Source: Chitinophagales bacterium
GTDB lineage: Bacteria > Bacteroidota > Bacteroidia > Chitinophagales > Saprospiraceae
Length of the DNA stretch: 64,000 nt
Direction: 5' to 3'
Assembly: GCA_013297745.1 (NCBI GenBank)
Contig: JAAFIM010000003.1
Coordinates: 55,790 to 119,789, forward strand
In this document: positions 53,166 through 62,834 of the stretch, one piece after another
Position numbering within the stretch: the stretch's first letter is position 1
Layout: each line of letters opens with the position of its first letter
The notes under the pieces: model-generated
What the model saw: only the letters and a program-made list of their open reading frames with translations
Databases searched by the model: none
What the model was told of the DNA's origin: nothing
Made by a program: the position numbers and the translations under genes

Positions 53166-56100
53166 ATGAATTTACAACCTCTCGCCCAAATCCGCTCGCG
53201 TTATATCCAAGCACCCGTTTTGCAAGAATTGGGCAAACAACTCGCTGCGAGCAAAAATTCCGTACATAGCCAAATCATCGGCGCTTGTGGTTCGGAAGCT
53301 GCGTTTATTCTATTCGGTTTGCAACAATGGGCGAAAAAAACCATACTTATCGTTTGCACAGACAAAGAAAACGCTGTACATTATCACAACGATATTGAAA
53401 CCGTTTTCGAGCATAAAGAGGCTTTATTGTTGCTAGACTCTTACAAAAACCCTTATCAGTTTGCTAAATTAAACCGCCACGCTGTCCTACAGCGCACAGA
53501 AGCAGTAAATCAAGTCATCAACTTTTCGCATCGCCCCCAACTTATCGTAACCTATCCAGAGGCTTTGTTGGAAAAAGTGGTCGCACCCGCCGAACTCAAA
53601 CAAACCACTATCCATATCAAAACAGGCGAGCGGTTGGACGTGATATTTTTGGCTGAAGTGCTGCAAGAGTATGGATTTACGCGGGTGGATTTTGTGGGCG
53701 AAGCGGGCGAATATGCCATCAGGGGCAGTATTGTGGACATTTACTCTTATGGGAACGAATTGCCGTATAGAGTGGATTTATTAGACGACGAGGTGGAAAG
53801 TTTGCGCACATTCAACCCAGAAACCCAACTTTCACAGCAAAAAATTAGCAGTTTGGCGATTATCCCCAACGTTAATACCAACTTCAAAGCTAGCCAAAAA
53901 ACCTCTTTTTTATCCCTTTTGCCCAAAAACGCTATAGTTATCCTCCACAATAGCCAGTTTATATTAGATAAAATCCAAGAGGGGCAAACACTGCGCAATC
54001 AGTTGGTAGAAAATGGGGGATTGAGCGGAATAGACGATGCTGAAGCTGCCGATTTGGTAAAAAATAACGCTTTTATTGATGAACAAGGGGTAAAAACCGC
54101 ACTTAATCAACTCCACACTATAGAATGGGGACATTATCAACCCATTTTTAGCCTAACTATGGCGGCTATTAAGTTGCAAAGCCAAGCCCAACCCGCTTTC
54201 AACAAGAATTTTGAGCTGTTGATACGCCATTTGCACCAGAATACAGCCAATAATTTAAACAATTATATTTTTGCGGATAATCCTAAACAATTAGAACGTT
54301 TTGCGCATATATTCCAAGATTTACAAGCCAAAGTAGCTTATCAGCCCATAAATGCTTCCCTTTCGGAGGGTTTTAGCAGCACGACTACAGACGTGGTTTG
54401 TTATACCGACCATCAGATATTTGAACGCTACCATGCTTATCGCTTGAGAAAAGGTTTTGATAAAAACAACGCGCTACAGCTCAAGACGCTGCAAGAACTG
54501 CAAATGGGCGATTATGTTACCCACATTGACCACGGCATAGGGCGTTATGTGGGATTGGAAAAGATAAATATCAACGGCGTAAGCCAAGAAGCGGTTAAGT
54601 TGGTGTATAAAGATGGCGACCTGTTGCACGTCTCCATTCAATCGCTGCACAAAATATCCAAATACGCGGGCAAAGATTTGGACTCGCCCCCTGTGCATAA
54701 GCTCGGTTCTGGTGTTTGGGCAAAAACTAAACAAAAAACCAAAGGCAAGATTAAAGAGTTGGCTTTTGATTTGATAAAACTATACGCCCAACGCAAAGCA
54801 GCGCAAGGATTTGCCTTTCCCCCCGATACGTATTTGCAAAACGAACTCGAAGCCTCTTTCATCTATGAAGACACCCCCGACCAAGCCAAAGCTACCGAAT
54901 CTGTAAAAGCCGATATGGAAAAAGCTTATCCTATGGATAGGTTGATTTGTGGCGACGTGGGTTTTGGCAAAACAGAAATAGCCATTCGCGCCGCCTTCAA
55001 AGCTGCTGTGGCAGGCAAACAGGTTGCTGTGCTTGTCCCCACCACAATTTTGGCTCTCCAACACGCGCAGACCTTTGCCGACAGGCTAAAACCCTTTGGG
55101 GTAACGATTGATTATCTCAACCGATTTAGAACCGCCAAAGAAAAAACCGCCATATACAAAAAGGTAGAAAGCGGACACCTCAATGTGTTGATAGGCACGC
55201 ACGCGCTTTTAAACGAGAAGGTTAAATTTTCTAAATTGGGCTTACTTATCATAGATGAAGAGCAAAAATTTGGGGTCGGAGCCAAAGAGAAGTTGCGCAA
55301 CCTAAAGATAAATGTCGATACCCTCACCCTCACGGCTACCCCTATACCCAGAACGTTGCAGTTTTCGTTAATGGCAGCCCGTGATTTATCCATCATCAAC
55401 ACCCCCCCGCCCAATCGCAAACCGATAGAAACCCAGCTTAAAACGTTTGACAACGAACTGCTCAAGAAGGTCATAGAAGAGGAAATAAATAGAGGCGGTC
55501 AGGTGTTTTTTGTCCATAATAGGGTACAAACCTTACCCGAAGTGGTGGCGTTGGTCAAATCGTTGGTGCCTAATGCGGACGTGGCTATGGCGCACGGTCA
55601 AATGGAAGTACATCACTTGGAAGAAACGCTGTTGTCGTTTATAAAAGGATTTTACGATGTGTTGATTTGCACCAATATCATAGAAACAGGTTTGGATATA
55701 CCCAACGCCAACACGATTATTATCAATAATGCTCATCACTTTGGCTTGAGCGACTTGCACCAGTTGCGGGGGCGGGTTGGGCGCAGCAACAAGAAAGCGT
55801 ATTGTTATCTATTCGCTCCCCCTTACTCGGTTTTAAGCCCTGATGCCAAAAAAAGGTTACAAACTATAGAACAATTTGCGGAGTTGGGCGCAGGGTTTCA
55901 AATCGCTATGAAAGATTTGGATATACGCGGCGCAGGGGATATTTTGGGGGGGGAACAGAGCGGCTTTATCTCCAATATCGGATATGAGACCTACCAAAAG
56001 ATATTGGAAGAGACCGTGCAGGAGCTAAAACAGCACGAGTACAAAGAGTTGTTTGCCGAAGAAAACGAATTGGAAACAAAAGTGGTACGGGAGGTTAGCA

Positions 56101-56558
56101 TAGATACCGATGAAGAGATGCTTTTTCCCGACAACTACATAGAAAGCGTACAAGAGCGGTTGAATTTATACCAACAACTCAACAAATTGACGGACGAAAC
56201 CCAAGTTAAAAACTTTAAACAGCAGATTGTGGATAAGTTTGGCAAAACGCCCACCGCCGTAGAAAATTTATTCATTGCTTTGCGCTTGCGTTGGTTGGGG
56301 CAAGAGTTGGGCTTTGAGCGGATAATTTTGCAGAAAAAGAAGCTAAGACTTTACTTTATTGCCAACCCCCAAGATAGATTTTATGAAAGCCCGCGCTTTA
56401 ATCAACTGCTCCAATATGTGCAGGTTTGTCGCGTGCCAGCTTTTACCCTCAAACAAACGGGAAATTTATTGTCTATTGTAGCCGAAAACATATCCCACTT
56501 GCAAGCTGCCTATTTGGTGCTAACAGATATGCACAAACAAACCAAAAAGCAAGGTTAA
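53166..56558 (+). CDS. mfd: Transcription-repair coupling factor
   Basis: 1130 residues from ATG at 53166 (MNLQPLAQIRSRY); a start 10 codons upstream is less likely. Mfd removes stalled RNA polymerase and recruits UvrA. Order: UvrB-like module (LLLDSYKNPY, then ADFVGEAGEYAIRGSIVDIY style block), CarD-like RNA polymerase interaction domain (GDYVTHIDHGIGRYVGLEKI), then the helicase with DRLICGDVGFGKTE (Walker A), IIDEEQKFG (DEEQ box), TATPIPRTLQFS, and QLRGRVGRSNKKAYCYL. The C-terminal TRCF domain follows. Full length. Confidence 0.97.
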   Translation: MNLQPLAQIRSRYIQAPVLQELGKQLAASKNSVHSQIIGACGSEAAFILFGLQQWAKKTILIVCTDKENAVHYHNDIETVFEHKEALLLLDSYKNPYQFAKLNRHAVLQRTEAVNQVINFSHRPQLIVTYPEALLEKVVAPAELKQTTIHIKTGERLDVIFLAEVLQEYGFTRVDFVGEAGEYAIRGSIVDIYSYGNELPYRVDLLDDEVESLRTFNPETQLSQQKISSLAIIPNVNTNFKASQKTSFLSLLPKNAIVILHNSQFILDKIQEGQTLRNQLVENGGLSGIDDAEAADLVKNNAFIDEQGVKTALNQLHTIEWGHYQPIFSLTMAAIKLQSQAQPAFNKNFELLIRHLHQNTANNLNNYIFADNPKQLERFAHIFQDLQAKVAYQPINASLSEGFSSTTTDVVCYTDHQIFERYHAYRLRKGFDKNNALQLKTLQELQMGDYVTHIDHGIGRYVGLEKININGVSQEAVKLVYKDGDLLHVSIQSLHKISKYAGKDLDSPPVHKLGSGVWAKTKQKTKGKIKELAFDLIKLYAQRKAAQGFAFPPDTYLQNELEASFIYEDTPDQAKATESVKADMEKAYPMDRLICGDVGFGKTEIAIRAAFKAAVAGKQVAVLVPTTILALQHAQTFADRLKPFGVTIDYLNRFRTAKEKTAIYKKVESGHLNVLIGTHALLNEKVKFSKLGLLIIDEEQKFGVGAKEKLRNLKINVDTLTLTATPIPRTLQFSLMAARDLSIINTPPPNRKPIETQLKTFDNELLKKVIEEEINRGGQVFFVHNRVQTLPEVVALVKSLVPNADVAMAHGQMEVHHLEETLLSFIKGFYDVLICTNIIETGLDIPNANTIIINNAHHFGLSDLHQLRGRVGRSNKKAYCYLFAPPYSVLSPDAKKRLQTIEQFAELGAGFQIAMKDLDIRGAGDILGGEQSGFISNIGYETYQKILEETVQELKQHEYKELFAEENELETKVVREVSIDTDEEMLFPDNYIESVQERLNLYQQLNKLTDETQVKNFKQQIVDKFGKTPTAVENLFIALRLRWLGQELGFERIILQKKKLRLYFIANPQDRFYESPRFNQLLQYVQVCRVPAFTLKQTGNLLSIVAENISHLQAAYLVLTDMHKQTKKQG

Positions 56559-56565
56559 AAATTCG

Positions 56566-56606
56566 CCCTTTTTTCATTTGACGATGAAAAGAGGGTTTTG
56601 TTTTTA
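56566..56606 (+). terminator. Terminator of mfd
   Basis: CCCTTTTTTCAT, TTGACG, ATGAAAAGAGGG with one mismatch, then TTTTGTTTTT. It starts eight bases after the stop. Confidence 0.8.
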
Positions 56607-56659
56607 TCCCTATTTATACCCGACCAAAATTATTGTTTATATAATCAGCATAAATTTGC

Positions 56660-56912
56660 TTATTTTAAAAAAGTTGGTCTTGGGTTGCGCATAGACGCAT
56701 CTTTTTTAATCTGATTGTTTCTGTGGCGAATATAGACGCAACTTTTTTAATCTGGTCGTTTCTGTGGCGAATACAGGGCTAACTTTTTTACTTTTGTTGC
56801 TTTTGGGTTGCCCACAGGCTTAACTTTTTTAGTTTTGTTGCTTCTGTGGCGGACACAAGCTTAACTTTTTTAATCTGGTCGCTTCTGTGGGGAATTTATC
56901 AGCGTCTTTTTT
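56660..56912. repeat. 41-bp tandem array, about 6 units
   Basis: CTTTTTT starts recur at 56701, 56742, 56783, 56824, 56865 and 56906, exactly 41 bases apart. The unit is CTTTTTTAATCTGGTCGTTT then CTGTGGCGAATACAGGCTTAA with variants (TTTTGTTGC for ATCTGGTCG). A degraded unit precedes the first. Confidence 0.85.
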
Positions 56913-56963
56913 AATTTTTAAAAGTTAAATAATTATTTTTATCATAACAATTTCTAACAAAAC

Positions 56964-57003
56964 AAAAACCCCAAACTGTTTATTATCACAATTTGAGGTT
57001 TTG
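56964..57003 (-). terminator. Terminator of the NDH-2 gene
   Basis: On the minus strand AAAACCTCAAATTGT, loop, ACAGTTTGGGGTTTTTGTTTTG. Two mismatches in the stem. Confidence 0.7.
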
Positions 57004-57030
57004 GTATAAATAAAAAGTTATCGTTATCTG

Positions 57031-58404
57031 CTATTGTTGCGCTGGATTGTTATCATCACCCAATTGAGAAGACTTGATTTCCAACAGTCCCCCTTTTTGT
57101 TTTTCTTTGGGGCGTATCATCAACCGCAAAGATTGGTCAAAGGTAAAATAAGACCAAGCCCAAGAAACGAGGATAAAAAATCGGTTTTTTGCCCCTATAA
57201 TATAGTACAAATGGATAAGCAACCAAACCAACCAAGCCATTAGCCCCGAAAAGCTAAACGAGGGCAAATCTACTACAGCCATATTGCGGCCAATGGTTGC
57301 CATAGAACCTTTATTTTTATACGCAAAAGGCTGAAGCGGGCGTTTCTTTTGTATATTTAGCAAGTTTTTGGCTAAATGAATAGCGTGCTGAATGGCCACA
57401 GGAGAAACTTGGGGGTGTCCGTTAGGGTAATTTATCTCGTGGGTTTGCAAAGCTAAATCGCCTAAAGCAAAAATGTTGTCAGTACCATTAACCTGATTAA
57501 ATTGGTTGCAAAGCATACGCCCAGCCCTTCCATAAGTTTCGGCAAGAAAGCCCTGTAGTTGATTTGCTTTAATCCCAGCAGCCCAAATTACCGTATTTGC
57601 TCTTATTTTATCCCCTTTATCCAACGTAACATAGTCACCGTCGTAGTCTAACACCCTCGTATTTAAACGCACATCAACATTACACTTTTGGGTGAGAAAC
57701 CGAAGGCTTGCATCTTGTGATTTTTTGGACATAGCCCCCAACAATTCTCCCCCCGACTCTATCAAATAAATTTTCATCAGGTTAAAATCTAATTCGGGAT
57801 AGTCTTTGGGCAATACATAACGCCTCATTTCTGAAATAGCCCCAGCCAACTCTACCCCTGTAGCCCCGCCCCCAACGATGGCTATGCTCAAAAACTCAGA
57901 CACATCCCCCGCGTCTCTCATATTAAGCGCAGCTTCAAAATTATGCAGTATCGTGTTGCGGATAAACAAGGCTTCACCTGTAGTTTTCATCGGCAACGCG
58001 TTTTTAAGTATGTTTTGATTAGCAAAGAAGTTGGTATCTGCCCCAGTAGCCAAGCAAAGATAATCATATTGTATCTTGCCTATATTGGTAAGCAAGCAAT
58101 TTTCTTCCGCTTTGACCTCTTTGACCTCCGCCATTCTAAAATGGACGTTTTTCTTATCGTGGAAAATTTTGCGAAAGGGGAAAGAAATCGCGGACGGTTC
58201 CAACCCAGCCATAGCCACCTGATAAAAAAGGGGTTGAAACTGATGGAAATTTTGTTTATCTATTAAAATTACCTGATAAGGTGATTTGAAAAACCAAGCA
58301 TCTGACAATTCCACAGCCAGTTTTAGCCCAGCAAAACCACCCCCAACAATAACTAAACGCTTTTGTCCTTCAGCGCAAGGGGGGATATTGGCAATATCAA
58401 TCAT
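57031..58404 (-). CDS. ndh: Type II NADH dehydrogenase (NDH-2)
   Basis: 457 residues from the ATG before IDIANIPP; a start 19 codons upstream adds an unlikely hydrophobic tail. Single-subunit NADH:quinone oxidoreductase, not proton pumping. FAD site KRLVIVGGGFAGLKLA near the N-terminus, NAD site IAIVGGGATGVELAGAI, ATGAD and NIFALGDLA strands, and AIQHAIHLAKNLL near the quinone site. The C-terminal ~80 residues contain a hydrophobic stretch (SGLMAWLVWLLIHLYYI), usual for membrane attachment of this subtype. The fold is that of bacterial and alternative NDH-2. Confidence 0.93.
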   Translation of the reverse strand: MIDIANIPPCAEGQKRLVIVGGGFAGLKLAVELSDAWFFKSPYQVILIDKQNFHQFQPLFYQVAMAGLEPSAISFPFRKIFHDKKNVHFRMAEVKEVKAEENCLLTNIGKIQYDYLCLATGADTNFFANQNILKNALPMKTTGEALFIRNTILHNFEAALNMRDAGDVSEFLSIAIVGGGATGVELAGAISEMRRYVLPKDYPELDFNLMKIYLIESGGELLGAMSKKSQDASLRFLTQKCNVDVRLNTRVLDYDGDYVTLDKGDKIRANTVIWAAGIKANQLQGFLAETYGRAGRMLCNQFNQVNGTDNIFALGDLALQTHEINYPNGHPQVSPVAIQHAIHLAKNLLNIQKKRPLQPFAYKNKGSMATIGRNMAVVDLPSFSFSGLMAWLVWLLIHLYYIIGAKNRFFILVSWAWSYFTFDQSLRLMIRPKEKQKGGLLEIKSSQLGDDNNPAQQ

Positions 58405-58447
58405 AAAAATTTGAAGTTGAATGAAAAAAATATCATTTTTTAATATA

Positions 58448-58455
58448 CAAAGGTA
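58448..58455 (-). promoter_or_regulatory. Bacteroidota -7 box upstream of NDH-2
   Basis: On the minus strand TACCTTTG, 44 bases before the chosen start; the -33 element is not clear. It favours the inner ATG, since the longer start at 58461 would lie upstream of it. Confidence 0.4.
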
Positions 58456-58511
58456 AAACAATTTGCTAACTTTGCGTTATATTTTGTATCCTATTTAAAA
58501 CAAGCTAAAAT

Positions 58512-59258
58512 ATGAAAATAATTATACTCATTTTATTGACTTGCGGCGCGCATATATGCGGTATAGCCCAAGTAAGTTTTGAGCGGATAGTCAATCAAAG
58601 CTGCGCGTGTATGCAAACAAAAGGTTGGAATACAGACAAAATAAGTATGCAAACCCAAACCGACAGTTGTTTGAATGTAGCCATTATTTACAACTTTTCC
58701 GATTTAGAAAAGGAGATGGCAATTAACTTCAACGATGGCAGGGCGGGGCAATTGTTTGGGGAAAAATTGGGAAAAGCCTTATACAAAGACTGCGCGGTGT
58801 ATAGATTGTATTTGGAACAGGTTACCGAATTGGAAATGAAAGAGGTTTTGTACAGCAAAAGCAGCCAAAAAGGGAGATTGGAGGTTATAAAAACGGATAT
58901 GCAAGGGCAAAGGATGAATTTGTGCATACGAACTGCGGCAGATAGTTTGCTTTGTTTCGCTTGGTTGCGACAGTTTAAAAATGACAGCCTTTTTATCCAA
59001 AATGATGCTTTGCTAAAAGGGCGGGAGCTAAACATTTTTTATGAGTATCAAAACCTATTCAATTATAGACAAAACCTGTACGAACAAGTAGCGGTTATAT
59101 TGGACATAGAGATTTATCCTGTAGATACGCGCCAAGATAATTTTATCAACCCCAATGCGGAAAGACAAAGGTTGAAAGCAGCAAAAATAGAACAGAAACA
59201 AAAAATCCGCATAGCCAAGCAACAACTTAAAGCAATGCGGAAACAGAAAATTGGATAA
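58512..59258 (+). CDS. Secreted hypothetical protein
   Basis: 248 residues. Signal peptide about 1-20 (IIILILLTCGAHICGIAQ). A region with two cysteines (QSCACMQTKGW) follows, as in Bacteroidota exported proteins of unknown role. The tail (about 210-248) is strongly basic and helical (LKAAKIEQKQKIRIAKQQLK). No family was recognised. It stands alone between divergent and convergent neighbours. Confidence 0.65.
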   Translation: MKIIILILLTCGAHICGIAQVSFERIVNQSCACMQTKGWNTDKISMQTQTDSCLNVAIIYNFSDLEKEMAINFNDGRAGQLFGEKLGKALYKDCAVYRLYLEQVTELEMKEVLYSKSSQKGRLEVIKTDMQGQRMNLCIRTAADSLLCFAWLRQFKNDSLFIQNDALLKGRELNIFYEYQNLFNYRQNLYEQVAVILDIEIYPVDTRQDNFINPNAERQRLKAAKIEQKQKIRIAKQQLKAMRKQKIG

Positions 59259-59273
59259 AGTGCAGCTCAACAA

Positions 59274-60107
59274 TTAATGCGTTTCTTGACTTTGGGCTAA
59301 AAACAGGGTAGATTTTGCTTTATGTGATTTGATAAGTTTCAACCCCATAATTATACTCAGCCAAAGGATAACAAAAGTGAAACCCACCATAGCACTATTC
59401 ATTTTTTGGAAGATAAAAAAGTCATAAAAACCGTGGCTGATAATAGGCACCAATAAAGAAAAGGCAAGAAATAACATAGCCCAAGCCCGATGCGCGGTAA
59501 ATTTGTACAAACCCATAAAATAACCCATTTGCACCGCAAAAGCCGCGTGAGCAGGCACAGCGGTAAACATACGGGTGAGCGCGACGCTGACCCCACCCCC
59601 GCGTTCGATGACATACAATACATTTTCGGCGGTAGCAAAACCCATAGCCACCATCACCGCATAAACAATCCCGTCTAAAGGCTCATCAAACTCTTTTTTG
59701 CTAACGAGAAAAAAACGCAATATCAAAAACTTAACCAATTCTTCGCTCACCGCCACCACCCCAAAAGCAAAAATAAAAGAAGAGCTCCAATCGCCCATAG
59801 GCAAAAAGCCCCAACTATAAATCCAATACTTTTCCATTTGGATGGCAAAATAAGTGCTGATAACCCCCAATACAAACGCTTTAACCAAATATCTGCAAGG
59901 TTCTTGCTCTTGTTGGTCGCGGTAATAAATAAAAATAGAAATTAACAAACCGGGCAAAATGGTCAAAATCCAAGGCGTATAATGTAAAATTGTTGCAAAA
60001 AACAATAAAAAAGCTATACCGCTGATATTGGCAATCGCTAAAAACAAAAGCGGCAAAGCGATAGCAGCCAATAAAAAACGGCTCATTCGCACAAATAAAT
60101 CATTCAT
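59274..60107 (-). CDS. PrsW-like intramembrane metalloprotease
   Basis: 277 residues, about eight membrane spans. PrsW-type motifs: SEELVKFLILRFF (EExxK-like), then AHAAFAVQMGYFMG and IISHGFYDFF, with glutamate and histidines placed for zinc. PrsW cleaves an anti-sigma factor in Bacillus; substrate here is unknown. It starts 39 bases after the glycosyltransferase gene on the same strand. Confidence 0.85.
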   Translation of the reverse strand: MNDLFVRMSRFLLAAIALPLLFLAIANISGIAFLLFFATILHYTPWILTILPGLLISIFIYYRDQQEQEPCRYLVKAFVLGVISTYFAIQMEKYWIYSWGFLPMGDWSSSFIFAFGVVAVSEELVKFLILRFFLVSKKEFDEPLDGIVYAVMVAMGFATAENVLYVIERGGGVSVALTRMFTAVPAHAAFAVQMGYFMGLYKFTAHRAWAMLFLAFSLLVPIISHGFYDFFIFQKMNSAMVGFTFVILWLSIIMGLKLIKSHKAKSTLFLAQSQETH

Positions 60108-60146
60108 ACCACAAAAAAATACAAGGTTGAAAGAAAGGGCTAGACG

Positions 60147-61223
60147 TTATAGTTCGGTCAATAAATTGCTTATGGCTTTTGATAATAAATTTTTGTCTTC
60201 AATAGGCTGAAAACCGACAAAATCTGATACTTGAGACCAAGCTTTTTCTAAACTAAAATCTAATTGAGCGCAAGTATAGCAAATTTTTTTCTTTAATAGT
60301 TCTTTTGCCAAAAATTCTTGCTCAGTTTGGGCAGGAGTAGGAACTAAAACCACATTTTTGAGCGCCATTTGATGCAAATCCATAATGGTAGAATAACCAG
60401 CCCGCGCCACCAACAAGGCAGATTGGGATAAAATAATGGGCAAGTCTTCGGCTGGGCAAAAACTGCGTATTTCTACATTTGTGCTAAGCAAAGTTAAATT
60501 TTGGGTTTCTATGGGCAAACCTCTAATCAAAATAAAACGTTTGTTGGGGAATAAAGCTGCTTGCGCTAAACATAATTTTTCAAAAATTGTACGTTGAGGC
60601 TCTACCCCTGACAACAAAAACACCGCGTCGTACACAATCGGCTGCGAAAAAACTTGGGTATCAAACCGCGATAAAGCACCAATATATTCACCTTTAAACC
60701 GTTTTGGGAGACAAGACAAACGCCCAGCTAAATCAGAATGCTGCGTATCTACCACCCAACATCGCGAAAAACGGGCAATAAGACGATGATAATACCCATA
60801 AGCCATTTTTTCTAAGAAAAAATTGGGTATAATTGGGTTTAATTGATGGGTCATAAACACAGAAAAAACGTTGTGGTGATACAAGCCAAAACGATTATCG
60901 GAAATAATCGCATTTATTTGTTCTTGTTGAACAATATCAGCCAACATTCTACGTTCTAAACCCATTATTTTATAAATTTTGGGCAGCTGGACAGCCATAT
61001 TCAAAAACATACTTTTGTAAGGATAGCTAATATCATAACTTGGCAATTCTCTATATTCCAAATGGGTAAAATTATCCCGCAGCAACTCCCCCGCTTGCCC
61101 ATCTGAAGCCAAAATTGGCTGCACACCGACCCGTTGTAAAGCTTCAATGATAGGAACACAACGGGTGGCGTGTCCCAAACCCCAATTAAGCGCAGCCACA
61201 ATAATTTTTTTATTTTTAAACAT
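60147..61223 (-). CDS. MurG-like glycosyltransferase
   Basis: 358 residues from the ATG before FKNKKIIVAALNWGLGHATR. An upstream start at 61283 overlaps the promoter of the divergent lipoprotein genes and is rejected. The N-terminal GLGHATRCVPII loop and the C-terminal PAEDLPIILSQSALLVARAG, then GYSTIMDLHQMALKNVVLVPTP fit the GT-B fold of the GT28/MurG-like group. Nucleotide-sugar and acceptor are not known. It is not the real MurG: no cell-wall genes are near, and the wording of the donor loop differs. Confidence 0.78.
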   Translation of the reverse strand: MFKNKKIIVAALNWGLGHATRCVPIIEALQRVGVQPILASDGQAGELLRDNFTHLEYRELPSYDISYPYKSMFLNMAVQLPKIYKIMGLERRMLADIVQQEQINAIISDNRFGLYHHNVFSVFMTHQLNPIIPNFFLEKMAYGYYHRLIARFSRCWVVDTQHSDLAGRLSCLPKRFKGEYIGALSRFDTQVFSQPIVYDAVFLLSGVEPQRTIFEKLCLAQAALFPNKRFILIRGLPIETQNLTLLSTNVEIRSFCPAEDLPIILSQSALLVARAGYSTIMDLHQMALKNVVLVPTPAQTEQEFLAKELLKKKICYTCAQLDFSLEKAWSQVSDFVGFQPIEDKNLLSKAISNLLTEL

Positions 61224-61250
61224 ATTCAATCTTTTTTTCAAAAAAACAGC

Positions 61251-61258
61251 TATCTTTG
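61251..61258 (+). promoter_or_regulatory. Bacteroidota -7 box upstream of the small lipoprotein genes
   Basis: TATCTTTG, 41 bases before the first lipoprotein ATG. No clear TTG -33 element. Confidence 0.45.
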
Positions 61259-61298
61259 CACAAAAATAAGTTTCTAACCACAAAAAATATAAAAAAAT

Positions 61299-61424
61299 AT
61301 GAAAAGAGCAAAAAATATGTTGGTATTTGCAACCATTTTAACCCTTTTATTAGGATTTCAGGCTTGCAAAGCAGGCTGTGGTTGTCCCAAATTTTCTACC
61401 CAACAGCAAAACCCCAACCAATAA
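61299..61424 (+). CDS. Tiny lipoprotein 1 of 3
   Basis: 41 residues. Signal with lipobox (VFATILTLLLGFQAC, cysteine 23), then KAGCGCPKFSTQQQNPNQ. It shares the frame C-K-x(n)-G-C-P-K-F-S with the next two genes. After lipidation only about 19 residues would remain. Too short for most gene finders. Confidence 0.7.
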   Translation: MKRAKNMLVFATILTLLLGFQACKAGCGCPKFSTQQQNPNQ

Positions 61425-61475
61425 CAATCCAAAACTTAGCTTTTTATATTCTCAACACCGATAAAAATCAATAAA

Positions 61476-61601
61476 ATGATTCGCAATTCAAAAAAAATCA
61501 GCTTATTATTTAGCTGTGCCTTATTGTTTGTACTTGCTATGAGCAGCTGCAAAAGCCAAAGAAGTGGCTGTCCAAAATTCTCTATAGAACAAGCAAAGTA
61601 A
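61476..61601 (+). CDS. Tiny lipoprotein 2 of 3
   Basis: 41 residues. Signal with lipobox (LLFVLAMSSC, cysteine 25), then KSQRSGCPKFSIEQAK. Paralogue of its neighbours by the CKSxxSGCPxxFSI core. 51 bases from the first. Confidence 0.72.
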   Translation: MIRNSKKISLLFSCALLFVLAMSSCKSQRSGCPKFSIEQAK

Positions 61602-61651
61602 GCGCATATTTGCTTTTTACTTATTTCTTCACCGCAAACTATTATTTATTT

Positions 61652-61780
61652 ATGCACAAAAATATAAAAAAACTAGCTTTAGGTTTCAGTCTAATTGCTA
61701 TTTGTGTTTTATCTTTATCTGCTTGCAAAAGCAAAAAAAGTGGTTGTCCTAATAATTTTTCTATCCAACAAGCCCGCTAA
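61652..61780 (+). CDS. Tiny lipoprotein 3 of 3
   Basis: 42 residues. Signal with lipobox (AICVLSLSAC, cysteine 25), then KSKKSGCPNNFSIQQAR. One residue longer in the core (NNF for KF). It ends two bases before the galE ATG, so it is probably on the same transcript. Confidence 0.72.
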   Translation: MHKNIKKLALGFSLIAICVLSLSACKSKKSGCPNNFSIQQAR

Positions 61781-61782
61781 TA

Positions 61783-62808
61783 ATGCCTAAATTTTTGGTT
61801 ACAGGTGGCTGCGGGTACATAGGCAGCCATACTATAGTAGATTTATTGGACAACAACTTTGAGGTTATTTCGGTGGATAGCCATATACGCTCGGGGGCAG
61901 AAATGCTCGCGGGCGTTTTTAGTGTAACGGGCAAAAAGGTGATAAATTATCAAATAGACCTTTGCGACCCTGCCGCTACCGCCAATTTTTTCGCTCAACA
62001 CACAGATATTGTGGCAGTTATACACTTTGCTGCGCTCAAAAGCGTGCCTGAATCTGTACAAAAGCCACTTTTATACTATCAAAACAACCTCAATAGTCTG
62101 TCTAATGTATTAGAAAATATGCAACACGCGGGGATTAACAACCTAATTTTTTCCTCGTCTTGCTCAGTCTATGGCAACACCCAAGAATTGCCCGTAAGGG
62201 AAGATACACCGCTACAAAAAGCTGAAAGTCCTTACGCCCGCAGCAAACAAATGTGCGAACAGATGATAACAGACTGTTGCGCGGTCAATCCCAACCTAAA
62301 TGCGATTTTGTTGAGATATTTCAACCCTGCGGGCGCGCATCCTTCTGCCAAAATGGGGGAAATTCCCCGCGCCAATTCTTACAATATGGTGCCGATTATG
62401 ACCGAAATAGCGGCTGGTTTGCGGGATAAATTTACCGTTTTGGGCGATGATTATCCCACCCGCGACGGCTCTTGTGTGCGCGATTATATCTATATTATGG
62501 ATTTAGCTGATGCGCATACGCGCTGTTTAAAATTTTTGTTAGAAAAACGCCAAACTCAAAACTTAGAGGTTTTTAACGTTGGTATCGGACAGGGAGTTAC
62601 CGTTTTGGAGGCGATAAAAGCGTTTGAAACGGTGATTAAAAAACCTTTTCCCTACCAAATGGGTGCAAGACGCGCTGGAGATATAGCCGCTATCTACGCC
62701 AATTACGATAAAGCTGCCCGATTGTTGGGTTGGCAGCCGCGTTATGGGATTAGCACCATTATGGAAACAGCTTGGCAATGGCAGCAAAAATTAACATCAA
62801 ACAAATAA
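61783..62808 (+). CDS. galE: UDP-glucose 4-epimerase
   Basis: 341 residues. NAD-binding TGGCGYIGSHTIVDLL, the catalytic serine region SSSCSVYG and YxxxK as SPYARSK, and YFNPAGAHPSAKMGE. Interconverts UDP-glucose and UDP-galactose for surface polysaccharide or galactose use. It follows the tiny lipoproteins with no gap. Confidence 0.95.
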   Translation: MPKFLVTGGCGYIGSHTIVDLLDNNFEVISVDSHIRSGAEMLAGVFSVTGKKVINYQIDLCDPAATANFFAQHTDIVAVIHFAALKSVPESVQKPLLYYQNNLNSLSNVLENMQHAGINNLIFSSSCSVYGNTQELPVREDTPLQKAESPYARSKQMCEQMITDCCAVNPNLNAILLRYFNPAGAHPSAKMGEIPRANSYNMVPIMTEIAAGLRDKFTVLGDDYPTRDGSCVRDYIYIMDLADAHTRCLKFLLEKRQTQNLEVFNVGIGQGVTVLEAIKAFETVIKKPFPYQMGARRAGDIAAIYANYDKAARLLGWQPRYGISTIMETAWQWQQKLTSNK

Positions 62809-62834
62809 TTAACATCAAAAACAACCGCTATTGT

